Assembly (NCBI GenBank): GCA_037176845.1
Contig: JAYKXP010000034.1
Location: forward strand, 372,001-436,000
Source: Paramarasmius palmivorus
Taxonomy: Eukaryota > Basidiomycota > Agaricomycetes > Agaricales > Marasmiaceae
DNA: 64,000 nucleotides
Direction: 5' to 3'
Made by a program: the position numbers and the translations under genes. Positions within the stretch are counted from its first letter, which is position 1. Each line of letters opens with the position of its first letter. This document shows positions 1-11,400 of the stretch, one piece after another. The notes below the pieces were generated by a model. That model was not told the DNA's origin. It ran no database searches and saw only the letters and a program-made list of their open reading frames with translations.

Positions 1-2
1 AC

Positions 3-302
3 GCCCCAAGCTGGGGTCCAATTGTCGTTCACGGCCCTGGAGATGGTCCTCTTAGGGTAATGGACGCTTTGGCAGCTATCTCAGCATACTTTTGCGATGT
101 TGAGTTAACTGTGAGGGAATGGGGTGTGCTAAGCATGAATGATAGAGCAAAGGTCGAAGCTAGGCGGGCAAAGAGAGACCCTCATCGTCGGAGATATGTT
201 CGGGCAGATTTGTTAGGCGGTAGAGTATTGTTTAAGGGGTTAACGCTCCGAGGGTCGGGCAGATTGGCGTTGAATTTGGAGATGACCAGGGATGACTTTT
301 GA
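3..302 (+). CDS. DUF6699-type protein, C-terminal part (5' truncated by window)
   Basis: The frame is open from base 3 and ends with TGA at 300-302. The 5' end lies outside the window. About 99 residues are visible. They show the layout shared with four other genes here: a 'PxxVHG...RVMDALAAISAYF' stretch, an Arg/Glu-rich helix around 'RREWGVLSMNDRAKVEARR'-like residues, then 'RADLLGGRVLFKGLTLRG' and a short beta-rich tail. This pattern matches the fungal DUF6699 family, whose function is unknown. The closest relative in the window by eye is the minus-strand gene at 18592-19299, which shares 'ISAYF' and a 'R.D.L.GR..F.GL' core. Family assignment is from motif memory, not a search. Confidence 0.7.
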   Translation, partial: APSWGPIVVHGPGDGPLRVMDALAAISAYFCDVELTVREWGVLSMNDRAKVEARRAKRDPHRRRYVRADLLGGRVLFKGLTLRGSGRLALNLEMTRDDF

Positions 303-500
303 TACGCAACCACTGTTTTGGTACTATCCGATTTTTCCTTTCGACTTTACCTTGCAGTATTCATTACTGGTACGCACCTGATGACTGACACGCGAAATAG
401 TAACACTAATTTTGATAATTGTCCTTGTAAAATCATGACTGTTGTAACAGCAAAGATATGCGGAGGATCCGTGACAACACATTCCCGCTACCCTTATAGA

Positions 501-1465
501 CTAGAGCATATTCGACAGCAACAACCCTACGAGCATGACCAGCAATAGGGGAGACCTATTAACTCCGTGTGTACCATTATCAACCAGCGGTATCCCTGCT
601 CCAATCGTCTCGTTGACACAGTTCAACATCCCCAAGTCAACGCCAGCTGGTAACTCGGACTGCCTCTGCTGAGGGTCAGAAACAGCGGTATTATTATACC
701 CCTCAAGCGCCAAAGCAGTCGTACTGGCCCTGTAATACTGTACAATTTCTTCTGGAGCCGGCAGCTCGTGATCTTCCGTTTTCGCTGTGACCCAGGAAGA
801 GCAGTTCTGGTTGATGATGGTCACGAGCTCATCGGTAGTGTCGCTATCCGCCATAACTCGAAGCATTGTGGGCGAAGACGATCCCTGGGCTTTCGATTGG
901 AAAGCGACTGCTTTGATAGGTCCTCCGGGCCGCGAGGTATCGTCTGGCAAACCATACTCTGCCGACTCGATGGCAAGAGCTGTAGTTGCTCCTGCAGCAG
1001 CGCCGAATACAAGCGGCCAATACCAATAAGGAAAACCGCGACCTCGAACGCCTGGAGAGGAAGCTGAGGGGTAACCGCTTCCATAGGTTCTGTTACAGAT
1101 GTTAGTGATAGGTGTGGCATTGAAGGCTACTGTGGTAACATACCGCGAACCGAAGACAGTGCTTCGATTACCTCCGCCAACGGATCTTCCAGCAAAGACT
1201 CCTGAGGATATGATACTAGCTGGACCACCTCCAAAACCATACGATGTGGATGACTTCGTATTGCCTGTGCCAGATTATCAGATACAATCTTCGAGATGAC
1301 CAAGAACAGCGTACCGTGCATCGTCACAGACTTGGTGTGACCTAGACCGGAACTTCCACCCTTTCCGCTACTACCTTTACCGCTGGCACTTCCATGGCCA
1401 CCACCATGACCACCACCCCCTCCACCCTTCCTACGTTCGATATGTGAGACGAAAGGGATGTACAT
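501..1465 (-). CDS. Gly/Ser-rich membrane protein, paralog of 3590-4683
   Basis: Two exons on the minus strand: 1465-1315 and 1264-501, joined by a 50-nt GT-AG intron in phase 1, giving 304 aa. The protein starts MYIPFVSHIERRKGGGGGG and has a long Gly/Ser/Lys low-complexity stretch. An aromatic hydrophobic segment follows (GRGFPYWYWPLVFGAAAGA), then 'EYGLPDDTSRPGG', a region with several potential N-glycosylation sites, and a hydrophobic C-terminus (SPLLLVMLVGLLLSNML) that could be a GPI or tail anchor. The plus-strand gene at 3590-4683 matches along the whole length, including the intron position and phase. That comparison fixes the start and the splice sites. Family function is not recognised. 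Probably membrane- or wall-associated (inference). Confidence 0.8.
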
Positions 1466-1515
1466 GTTCGTAGTGTGTTGAAGGGTTGTGGCAAAGTGGG
1501 TCGAAGACAGGCTGA

Positions 1516-1525
1516 GCCTTTTATA
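1516..1525 (-). promoter_or_regulatory. TATA box of the 501-1465 gene
   Basis: Reading the minus strand, TATAAAAGG lies about 55 nt upstream of the ATG at 1465. The paralog at 3590 has a similarly placed TATAAAA, which supports both. Confidence 0.5.
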
Positions 1526-2412
1526 GTGGAAAATGTGGCGAGCCACCCATGTATGAGCACCTGCACAAGGATACGCACAGCATCAGTGTGTTGTTCATTA
1601 ACAAAAGGGCGACAAGTTGCCACAAAATTGACCTTTCGTCGTGGGGAGGCATGGTAGTGACATGTGATTTATCGTTGTGGGTCCCGCGTGGTGAGATAGC
1701 AAGGATATGCTCTCAATTCAAAAGTCCAAGAGTTCCTTCTCAGAGGCGATGAAACATAATGCATAATGCATAATCGTGCGTCAAAATCCGTCAGGAGTGT
1801 AGAGCACTGCACAACACTGAAGAAACGACGGTCTCAACTTCGTAGCAATCCAGAGAATCAAAGAACGCACCTTGGGTTTAACCCCCAAGGGTGCTATTCT
1901 ATTCCCGTCCAAACGATTCGGCCTATATATGTGGTGTATCGGCCCGAACACTCCCAGAGACTGACGTGAACGCGTGAAGCCGCGGTGGTAGCGGTTTTTC
2001 CTGTCCAGCTCTCGTCGAACGAAGATTGAGATGGTCGCACCATCTTGCACAACTTACAAGTATCGAGAACGGACTTTCTACGAATGGGTCGTATGGTAGA
2101 TTCGAAATATGGGCTGACACACGTACAACATTGCCTGAACCAACTTTGTAAGTGAAACCCGAAGACTCGGATGGTAGTAACGAACAAGAGCAAAACGGAC
2201 CGTAAAGAATCTCTTGTACGACTGGACTGTATTTCCGAGAGTTGAATGCTATGTGCTGAACAAACATTGAGGTAGAAGAGAAAGTTGAGATTACTCCGCT
2301 TGAAGGTACTGGTTCTCCTGAAAGGCAATTATGTACAGCCAATAACATCAATCCGCAGCCTGGACGCGCGTACAAATAGTAAAGTACCCACCATTCTCTC
2401 ACTTTTACCATC

Positions 2413-3117
2413 ATGTTCACGATTCGCCTTGCTACGGTGCGTGTCTCTCCATACTTTACATACTCCAAGCTCAAGTCACAAAAGTCAGATCGACGACCTC
2501 CCAGCCCTCCAAGCGACCAACCTTCAAAATCTTCCTGAAAACTATGTCATGCGTTTTTGGATATACCACCTCATAGCTTGGCCCCAGTTATCCTATGTCG
2601 CAGAAGCAGTGGATGAGAAGAAGGGGAAAAGAAAGATAGTAGGGTATGTCTTGGGCAAAATGTACGTCGTCTCATTAAACACGTTCAACTGTGTACGCTG
2701 ACTTGCGGACGACAGAGACGACGACGAAGAAGAAGGGAATTTTCGCGGACACGTTAACTCGATATCGGTTCTGAGGTCGTACAGAAGACTAGGTCTCGCA
2801 AAGAGACTGATGGAGAGGAGCCGTGCGTTCTCTTCCTGCTGCCCTTTTCGTGACCCTTACCTTGACCAACAGAGGATGCCATGTCGACGATATACAATGC
2901 TCGGGCTTGTACACTGCACGTTCGAGCATCGAACAAAGCTGCTATTGGGCTATATAGGGACACGTTGGGCTTTGATGTGGAGAAAATAGAGAAGGGTTAT
3001 TGTGAGTGACTGGTTCGTTTGCTATTCGGAAATTGCCTATACATTGAACAAACCTATGCAGATGGCGATGGAGAAGATGCGTTATCGATGCGGTTGATTT
3101 TCAAGAGCTCCGATTAA
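2413..3117 (+). CDS. naa10: N-alpha-acetyltransferase catalytic subunit (NatA, Naa10/Ard1)
   Basis: Five exons: 2413-2436, 2489-2661, 2716-2822, 2873-3001 and 3062-3117. The introns are 50-60 nt and all phases agree, giving 162 aa. The product would acetylate N-terminal Ser, Ala, Thr, Gly or Val residues exposed after Met removal, on the ribosome together with Naa15. Visible signatures are [49 protein letters not shown], the acetyl-CoA-binding [11 protein letters not shown] (about residues 89-98), [19 protein letters not shown] and a C-terminal [11 protein letters not shown]. This is the order expected of Naa10 across its GNAT domain. The protein ends soon after that domain and lacks the long C-terminal tail of animal Naa10. 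In exon 3 the usual acidic insert is DDDEEE. It sits between two paralogous genes unrelated to it. Confidence 0.93.
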
Positions 3118-3552
3118 GCAAACAATGCATGTATCCTGGCGTATATCTAACATGATGTTATATCTCCACCTCACACCGCAAAGTGCATCTTGTCAACAAA
3201 ATCAATGGCAGTCACACGGTCGCATTCCTTTCAACACCTCCGGTAATGGAAATTTCCTATGTCAAGAAGCTGTAATATCCGCACAGCCTCCGTATGTTTT
3301 TCCAGCAAATGTTATATCGGTTCTTATGCTCTACAGCTTTACTTGATAAGCCAGCGCACGACCTCATCTGCCGATGCATTGGATTGATAGTAGCTGTCGG
3401 CTGTCAAAACCATGTACAGCGCTCACAGTAACTCGGCAGCTCAACTTCGATGACAAACGTTACCGCCCATGCTCAAAGTATGCAGTCGATCAGGACCACC
3501 GCCTCATAACAGGACTGACCCCTTAAATCACCCTGGCCCCTATTATCGACGT

Positions 3553-3560
3553 GTATAAAA
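3553..3560 (+). promoter_or_regulatory. TATA box of the 3590-4683 gene
   Basis: GTATAAAA lies about 35 nt upstream of the ATG at 3590, in the same relative position as in the divergent paralog. Confidence 0.5.
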
Positions 3561-3589
3561 GCTGACAGTTCCGTGCTATTTCGCCCCTC

Positions 3590-4683
3590 ATGTTCATACC
3601 TTTCATTTCCTCTAGGGCTCAAGACACTAAAAAGCTCTACAGACGTAAAGGCGGAGGTGGTGGTGGTCGCGGTGGTGGAGGTGGAGGACGGAGTGGTGGT
3701 AAAAGCAGCAGCAGCGGGAGAGGAAGCTCGAGCTCGAGCAGTGGAAGGACTAGCACGACATGGTCATCCTCTAGCTCTGGATCTGGACGCACGAAGTCAT
3801 CTACTGTTTATGGCAAGTTTTCATTATATTGAAATCTAAGGCATATGCTTAGCGGAAGGTTTGACTAGGGAGCAGTCGCTCAATGAGCTCGTATAGCGGA
3901 GGTGGAGGCTCGCCGGGCTTCGTACCTGCAGGTCAACTGTTCGCAGGGAGAGCACTGGGAGGTGGTACTCGCGGACAGATTTTCGGTACCAGGTACGTTC
4001 ATGTCAACGGCGCGTCAAACTACGACTTACCCGAACACAGAATGTACGGGAGTGGTTACCCTGGAATTGCGGGCCGTGGCGTTGCAGGTCGCGGTTTCCC
4101 ATTCTTTTTCTGGCCTGTTGTTTGGGGTAGTGCAGCTGGAGTCGGTCTAGGAACAGCTGCCTACCTCCACAGCGACGAATACGGTCTTCCCAGTAACGCT
4201 TCCCGGCCTGGTGGATCCCAAACGACAGCAGTTTTTCAATCCAACTCCACTACCGCATCGCAGACCATCTTGCGTATCGTTGCAGACAACGATACTACCG
4301 TCGAACTTATATCGGTTCTCAACCATAACTGCTCCCGATATTTCACCAGCAATAGTGCAAAGACAGCACAGAACGCTGTTGCGTTTGATTTGGCGGCTCT
4401 CGATACACCGAAACCAGAGCAAGTGGTGCAGTACTACCGAGCAAGCTCAGTTGCGCTGACGCTGGATGGATACAACAACTCCCAGGCCGTGTTCAGTACG
4501 GACGAGAATGGTGTCCAAGATGCTCCGCTACCCACCGGGATCGACCTGGCGATGTTAGATTGCGTCAATCAGACGATTGGATTGGGCGTACCGCTGATCA
4601 ACGGAGCGCCTACAGCAGTGCTTTTTCACAGCGGCTTCTCGTTGGTCGGACTGTGGATCATGTTCCTCTGGTTGTTCTTATGA
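3590..4683 (+). CDS. Gly/Ser-rich membrane protein, paralog of 501-1465
   Basis: Two exons, 3590-3812 and 3869-4683, encode 345 aa. The intron (3813-3868, 56 nt) starts with GCAAGT rather than GT. The site is supported because the paralog has an ordinary GT donor at the same codon and phase (…VY|G versus …MH|G), and because only the acceptor at 3867-3868 keeps the frame. The product begins MFIPFISSRAQDTKKLYRRK and continues into a Gly/Arg/Ser low-complexity region. It then has 'LFAGRALGGGTRGQIFGTRY', a hydrophobic segment (GRGFPFFFWPVVWGSAAG), 'EYGLPSNASRPGG', a likely glycosylated domain with conserved 'VVQYYRASSVALTLDGYNN' and 'LDCVNQTIGLGVPLI', and a hydrophobic C-terminus (GLWIMFLWLFL). 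Function not recognised. Confidence 0.82.
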
Positions 4684-5440
4684 GCCATTAACGTGCTATT
4701 TAATGATACCTCTACGATATCTACGATACTACTATTCTCAGCCTATACCCCCTGTATTTCTACCTAAGCTCACATTCTAATGGAATGACCGTTACTTATA
4801 TTCAAGTCACATCACGAATACAATACAATGATCGCTTATCTATATTATACGAAATTTAGAACGGGAGATAAACGGCCTAGACAAAGAACGTCCATGAAAG
4901 TTCTAGAACCGGTAAGGCTGTGCAGGCGCCTTTTCACGGCGGGTACGGAAAGCAACCGAAAGCAACTGAAAGTTCTTTCCTCTTCTTCCTTTTTCCCCCA
5001 CATCCTAGACTTTACCTACCTTATCGAACGCCTTCCCGTGTACTGGCGGGATCAATGAGTCCATGGTACGTTCAGTGTATAGTCAATCCACCCATCCCAA
5101 AGACTTACACCGCCAAGTCCGGTTCATAGTTTTCGGAATTGTTCAATTATTGTTACAAGCAGATTATTCATAGAAGACAGGCCCAACGGCTACTCCCCCC
5201 TTCATTGAACTTCACTTTAGCCTATTATGAATGAAAAGAAGAACATTTTTTCAACCTCTATCGTCTGATATCCACCAAGTCAGATTGAGCTCAAGCTCGG
5301 CCTCGTGCTTCGACTAACCGAGTCGCCTGCAACCAAGCGAGTAAATCAAGTCACTGGAAAAGTTGACTATGTACGTGAACGCGTGTTTTTCACTCCCTGG
5401 TTCCATATCCTGCTTGACTTGAGCTGTTGAGGGTTCCGAT

Positions 5441-8400
5441 ATGGACAATCTAGGTGAGCCCGAATTTTTTTGCTGAAAGAAGAAAGATTGGATGTAACCG
5501 TGCCCTGTACCTACGCCACACGTCACGCTTAGGTTCTCACGCTTCGTAGATATAGTTCGCTTCGTCTATTTACGTACAGTAGTTCTTCTCTTTACCTTTT
5601 ACCATCATCTTGTACGCTAGCTACTCTCTCTTGTCGAACACGACACGTTCCTCTGATCTCGAGTGTGCTCTCTTACACTTTTTTTTCAGTCGTTCGTGCC
5701 GTCTGGTCTTCATTCAACTACAGTAACGCTTGTGAGTGTTGCCACTGATTCACTTGACTGGTCTTTCTCCTTCTTGTGACGTATCTACCTTTCTCTTTTC
5801 CCTTTTCTTTTGCTATCTTTCTTCTTTTCGCTCTCGGCGAGCTGTACATTTCGCGTCGGAAGGGCGTTGGCCTCTGTTGATTGACTGTGTTTCGACGTCT
5901 GGTGCTTACGCGTTGAATTTCGCTGGTGACGTGTCGTTTCTTCACATCGTGTTGGGCGATTGTCACCTTCTACAGAGATTTTATATTCTTGGCCTGTTCC
6001 TCACATATTAATCTTGATCCTGCATTCGCGCATATACAAGGCTTGTACCTTGGTCGTCCTGTCTCCTGCGTGTTTCGTATCCCGAGCACGATCTCCTGTT
6101 CCTGTCCTGTCCTGTCCTGTCCTGTTTTCCTGATATCCTGTTCCTTGGTTAACCCGCCTACAGCTCATCGTGGCTCCGTCTTCGAAGTCTCAAGAGAAGT
6201 TGTTCGCCTCATCGTCTTACAAATCTCTTTCGTCATCGAGATCTTCACTGGCCTCGCATCAGCGTCCGTTGGGTTCTCGTTCATCGCCTAGGTTTCTCGT
6301 TCCGTCGCCTGGTTTAGACACTACAGGTCTTTCGGTGGTCACAGAAGAACCTGCCCTCGCTCCAGATAATTCGCATCGTGGACGTTATCCTCCGCCAGTT
6401 CCTGATTCACATTCTCCAAATACATCATTGTCCTCATCTCAGAAGTCTCCTCCTCGTTCACCTCGTTCGACTCATCGCTCATCCTCATCTCCTCATCGTG
6501 TTCCGTCTCATTCACCACCGCCATCACCATCACTGTCTACATCATCTGATTCCACCGCCGAGATCGTCATGACCAATTCCGCGGATGTTGTTGATAACGG
6601 ATTTAATAAACTTCCGACCGTCAACTCGGAACATATTTCATTGGAACAGTTCTCACGCGTGTTGGTTCTATGCCGCGCGTACATTAAACACAAGAAGATC
6701 GTCGACGACTACGAGTCCAAGTCGGCGGTCCTATCCATCTTCCATCACTCGAAGCTTAGCAGCATGTTGCTGGCAGTTCGTGATGAGCTCCTCGAGCGCG
6801 AATGGTCGGACACGGATTCGTCGTTCTTGACTGCGTTGAAGGAGGTCGTCATTAGCAGGAATTGGGATTCTCATGCGGGAGCTCGTCTTCAGAGCTTTAA
6901 GCAAGGAGAGCTGTCCTTCCCTGAATACTGGGCTTCGCTGAAGGCCTTGAACGTCGCCTTGAAGGGCACTGCCTTTCATTTGTCAGATGAGGCACTCAAG
7001 GTCACTGCTCAAGTGAACATGGACGAATTTTACCGCGATTATCTCAAGGATCGTGGTGTTGCGCCTTCGTTGGCATGTGCTGATTGGTCGAAGATCGCTA
7101 TGGAATACGACGAGGGTTATAGGGCTTGGGAAGGACGTCAACAGGCACGTGTTGATGCAATCTTCAAGAAACACGAATCCAAGCGTGGTCCCTTGGCTTC
7201 ATCCTCTTCATTCAATTCCAAGCCCCGTTCTTCCACTTCCTCTGGCCGCCCCGCACCACAGTCTACCTCTGGTTCTTCGGCTCCTAACCCTTTCTTGTGC
7301 GGTCCCTTGACAAATGCAGAACGTGATGTTCTCCGTGCCCACCAGGGTTGTTTCCGTTGTCGAGAGTTCTACTCGCCTCATTGGAGGGACAAGAAGGATG
7401 TCTGTCCGGGCCTGGTCCCTTATGAGGTTCCAGTTCGCCAGATCAAGCCTGAGGATGGTGTATTAGCTAAACGTTTCCATGAAGAACTGCCGGGGAACCC
7501 GCCGATTCCTTTCGAACTCATCCTAAAGAGGGAGAAGAAGAAGGGTAATGCAGTGGCGGCAACCATGGAACGTCCTGCGCCGCTCACTGAGCTTCCTGAC
7601 TCCCCACCGGCTCCTGTTCCGACGGTCAACGCTATCTTTGGAAGGCCGTTGGAGCATTTTTCTCGTGGCGATTTGTACAACCGCGAGTATCGCGAGTATG
7701 ATCGCCCGTCTTCGCGTGGTTCCTCGCGTACTCGTGTACCGGCCTCTGCAGCTGTTTTCCAGGATGACGGGGGTTACTCTTCCGATGACTCCCGCGATTC
7801 CTCTCCGCCTCCTCGTTCGCCTTCACCTTCTGCACGTTGCTCTCGTGCTTCAGCCCCTGCTGCTTCTCGTCGTGTGTCCGACGTCGGGGATGACCGTGAC
7901 TCAGGTGGCGTGCTCTCGTCCTCTAAGCATGCTCGTGATTCTTCAGGTCGCTCGGAGCCCGTAGCGAAGCGCTCAAAGGATAGCCCTCAGTCTGGGGATG
8001 ATACTCCGGTGAGTGATCTTGATCAGGTTCATCTTGCTCGCAAACAACCTATAGAGGTGTCGGTCTCGTCTCTTAAGGAGCAGCCGTTGCGCTCGCCTCA
8101 TCTTTGGTGGCGCGCTGCTGTCATTGGCCCTCTTTTGTCTGGTCCTGAAGTCGTCAAGCTGCTGGCTGATCACGGTTCTCACCTTGTTCTGATTCGTAGG
8201 GATCTGGTTAACCGCCTGGGTTTGCGCCTTGAGCGCCTACGCACCCCGGAAGTTTTCGGTGTTGCTTCTGATTCAAATGGTTCGGCTTCTTGTTCTTCTT
8301 CCTATTTTGTTCGTCTCAAGCTTTCCGACCCGAGTGGTCGCTGGACTTCTCGTACTGTACGCGCAGTGGTTGTGGATTCTCTTTGTGCGCCCATGATCCT

Positions 8401-11400
8401 TGGGCTTCCTTTCTTATCTTACAACTCCTTGGTCTGTGACCCTGAACAGGGTTCTTTAATTCACCGGCCTTCGGGCTTTGATTTGTTGCATCCTGAACGG
8501 ACTCCTCTGCCTGTACCCAAGCCTCCTGTTGTATCACCACCTGTAGCTCGTAGAATTAAGGCCCGTGAGGCCCGTATAGAAATTGAAGAGTCGCGTCGTT
8601 GGCGACGTGAACTGATAGCTTCGCATTGTGAGATGTTTAGAGAGCTCAGGGCTGTGTTGGGTATGAGGAGATCTGTTGGACTTTGCCCTGAAGAGACTGT
8701 ACTTGATTTATCGGTGGTGGCCGCTGTTTCTCAGGAGATACAGGCGCGGGCTGAAAAGGATGAGTTACAAGCTCGTTCAGATGCATTGAAGGAGAAGTTC
8801 CCGGCGGTTTTTGAACCTATCCCTCATGTTGACTTGCTTCCCACAGAGATTACGTGCTCCATTAGACTGAAAGATGCACATAAAACTATTCAGACACGTT
8901 CATATCGTTCACCACGTAAGTTGCGTGATGCATGGGACCAACTTCTGGATAAAGCTCTTGCATCGGGACGTATACGGCCTTCGAATTCGCAATTTGCGAG
9001 TCCTGCGTTCCTGGTTCCTAAGGCCAATGGTGATTATCGATGGGTTAATGACTTTCGTCAATTGAATGCGAATACTGTTCCTGACCGTTACCCACTGCCT
9101 CGTATTGAGGACATCCTTGCGGATTGTGCAAAGGGTGTCATCTGGGGGAAGATGGACATGACGGATTCATTCTGGCAGACTCGTCTGGACGATGATGCTA
9201 TTCCCTATTTCGCAGTACAGACTCCTCGGGGTCTCTTTGAGTGGACAGTTATGCCACAAGGTTTTCGCAATTCACCGGCAGTTCAGCAACGTCGCGTAAT
9301 GGCCGCCTTGCGGCCGTACATTGGAAAATTTTGTCATGTGTATCTGGATGACATTATTATTTGGTCCAACTCTGTTGAGGAACATGCGATGCATGTGGAG
9401 TTAATCCTGCAGGCTCTGATCGAGGCACGGTTGTACTGTAATGCTAGGAAGTGCATATTCTTTCAGCGTCATATTGACTTCTTGGGTCACCACATTTCAG
9501 GCAAGGGTATTCAGGCTCAAGAAGGAAAAGTGGTTGCTATTTCGGACTTCCCGAGGCCTCGCTGTGCGGAGGATGTTCGACGTTTTTTGGGCATGGTCCG
9601 TTTCGTGGCCGGTTTCTGCCCGAACCTGGCAGAGTACACGCGGCATTTGACACCGCTCACTCGTACAGAGTGTAACAAGCATTTTCCTAAGTGGCTGGAG
9701 CGTCACGAGATTGCCTTTCGACAGATTAAAGACTTGGTGGCCTCTAGGGAGGTACTCACAACGATTGATCACGAGAACCCGGGGGATAACAAGATCTTTT
9801 TGGTCTGTGACGTGTCAGACTGGCGTACCGGGGCCGTGCTGATGTGGGGTCCGGATCTGCCTTCTGCACGACCAGTGGCTTTCGATTCACAACAGTTACG
9901 TGGGGCAGAGGCAAATTACCCTGTTCACGAAAAGGAATTGCTAGCCATAATCCGTGCTCTGCGGAAGTGGAAGGTGGATTGTGTGGGTTCAACTATCTAT
10001 GTGCTGATGGATCACCGGACACTAGAGAATTTTGAGACTCAAAAGGATTTGAGTCGGCGTCAACTTCGTTGGCAGGAGTTCCTTTCACAATTTGAATTGG
10101 TGATTGGATATATTAAGGGGACCGAGAATACGGCCGCGGATGCATTGTCTCGCGTGCCGCCGGATGCATACCCTTCGGAGTCCATTGCGCCGCCCGTCGG
10201 TGCGGTAATGGAAATCACAGCGGATGATTCATTCATGAATGATATCAAAGAAGGTTACAAGGAAGATGAATTCTGCACTAAACTTTCGGAAACTGTTCCG
10301 GGTGTGCGCTGTACTGATGGGTTGTGGTTCATTGGTGATCGTCTGGTGATTCCGAAGTATAAGTCTTTACGGGAATCACTATATCGTCTGGCCCATGATT
10401 CGGCTGGACATTTTGGGGCTGACAAGTGTTATGCCCTCCTGCGTGATTCGTATTTTTGGCCGGGGATGCGGCGCGACCTCTACCGTGCATATGTGCCTGG
10501 TTGCGACCCATGTCAGCGTAATAAAAGCTATGGGAAGTCAGGTAAGGGACCTTTGCATCCTCTTCCGGTCCCTGATCATCGTTGTGAATCTGTGGGCGTG
10601 GATTTTATTGGTCCGCTACCCGAGGATGATGGATTTAACTGCATCGCATCTGTTACAGATAGATTGCACTCGGATCTGAGACTGATTCCTTGCCGGATGG
10701 ATACTACGGCAGAACAGTTTGCGGCGTTGTTTTTCGATCAGTGGTACTGTGAGAATGGTCTCCCGTTGAGTATCGTATCTGACAGGGATAAGTTGTTCGT
10801 CTCCAAGTTTTGGAGGGCCCTAAATTCCTTGGCTGGTGTGGACTTGAAGATGTCATCTGCTTTTCACCCAGAAACAGACGGCATTTCGGAAAGGTCCAAT
10901 AAAACGATTAATCAGTGTGTAAGATTCCACATTGAGCGAAACCAAAAGGGGTGGGTCCGGGCGCTGCCGCGGATCCGTTTCCACATCATGAGCAGTGTGG
11001 TGGCTTCCACAGGTCTTTCAATGTTTGAACTGAAGACGGGTAGAACACCGAGAATGATTCCGCCTCTGGTTCCGGCCGATTTGGCACCGGGTTTAGTGGC
11101 TTCGGAGGATGCTGCTGCGGCACAAGATTTCATTGAAAAGATTCAATTTCTGGAGCAGGAGGCCCGTGATAATTTACAGGCTGCGAAAGTGCTACAGGCC
11201 TTCCAGGCGGATAAACATCGTGGTAGGCAGGACCGTTTTAAGGTCGGAGACTGGGTCATGCTGACCACTATTCATCGCCGTCGGGAATACTTGAAGAAAG
11301 GGGAGAAGCGCGTTGCTAAGTTCTTCCCCAGGTTTGATGGTCCGTATGAGATCGTGGAAGCTCACCCTGAGACGGACTCTTATACGCTGGATATGCCTAG

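Noticed and set aside
3125..3346. 73-codon ORF after naa10
   Set aside because: No motif, lies in the 3' region of naa10 and the promoter of the next gene.
6170..6568. GTG at 6170 as the start of gag-pol
   Set aside because: It is not an ATG and nothing marks it as a non-AUG start. The frame is open further upstream to 6134, and the first real ATG is 6569. Kept as a finding, not as the CDS start.
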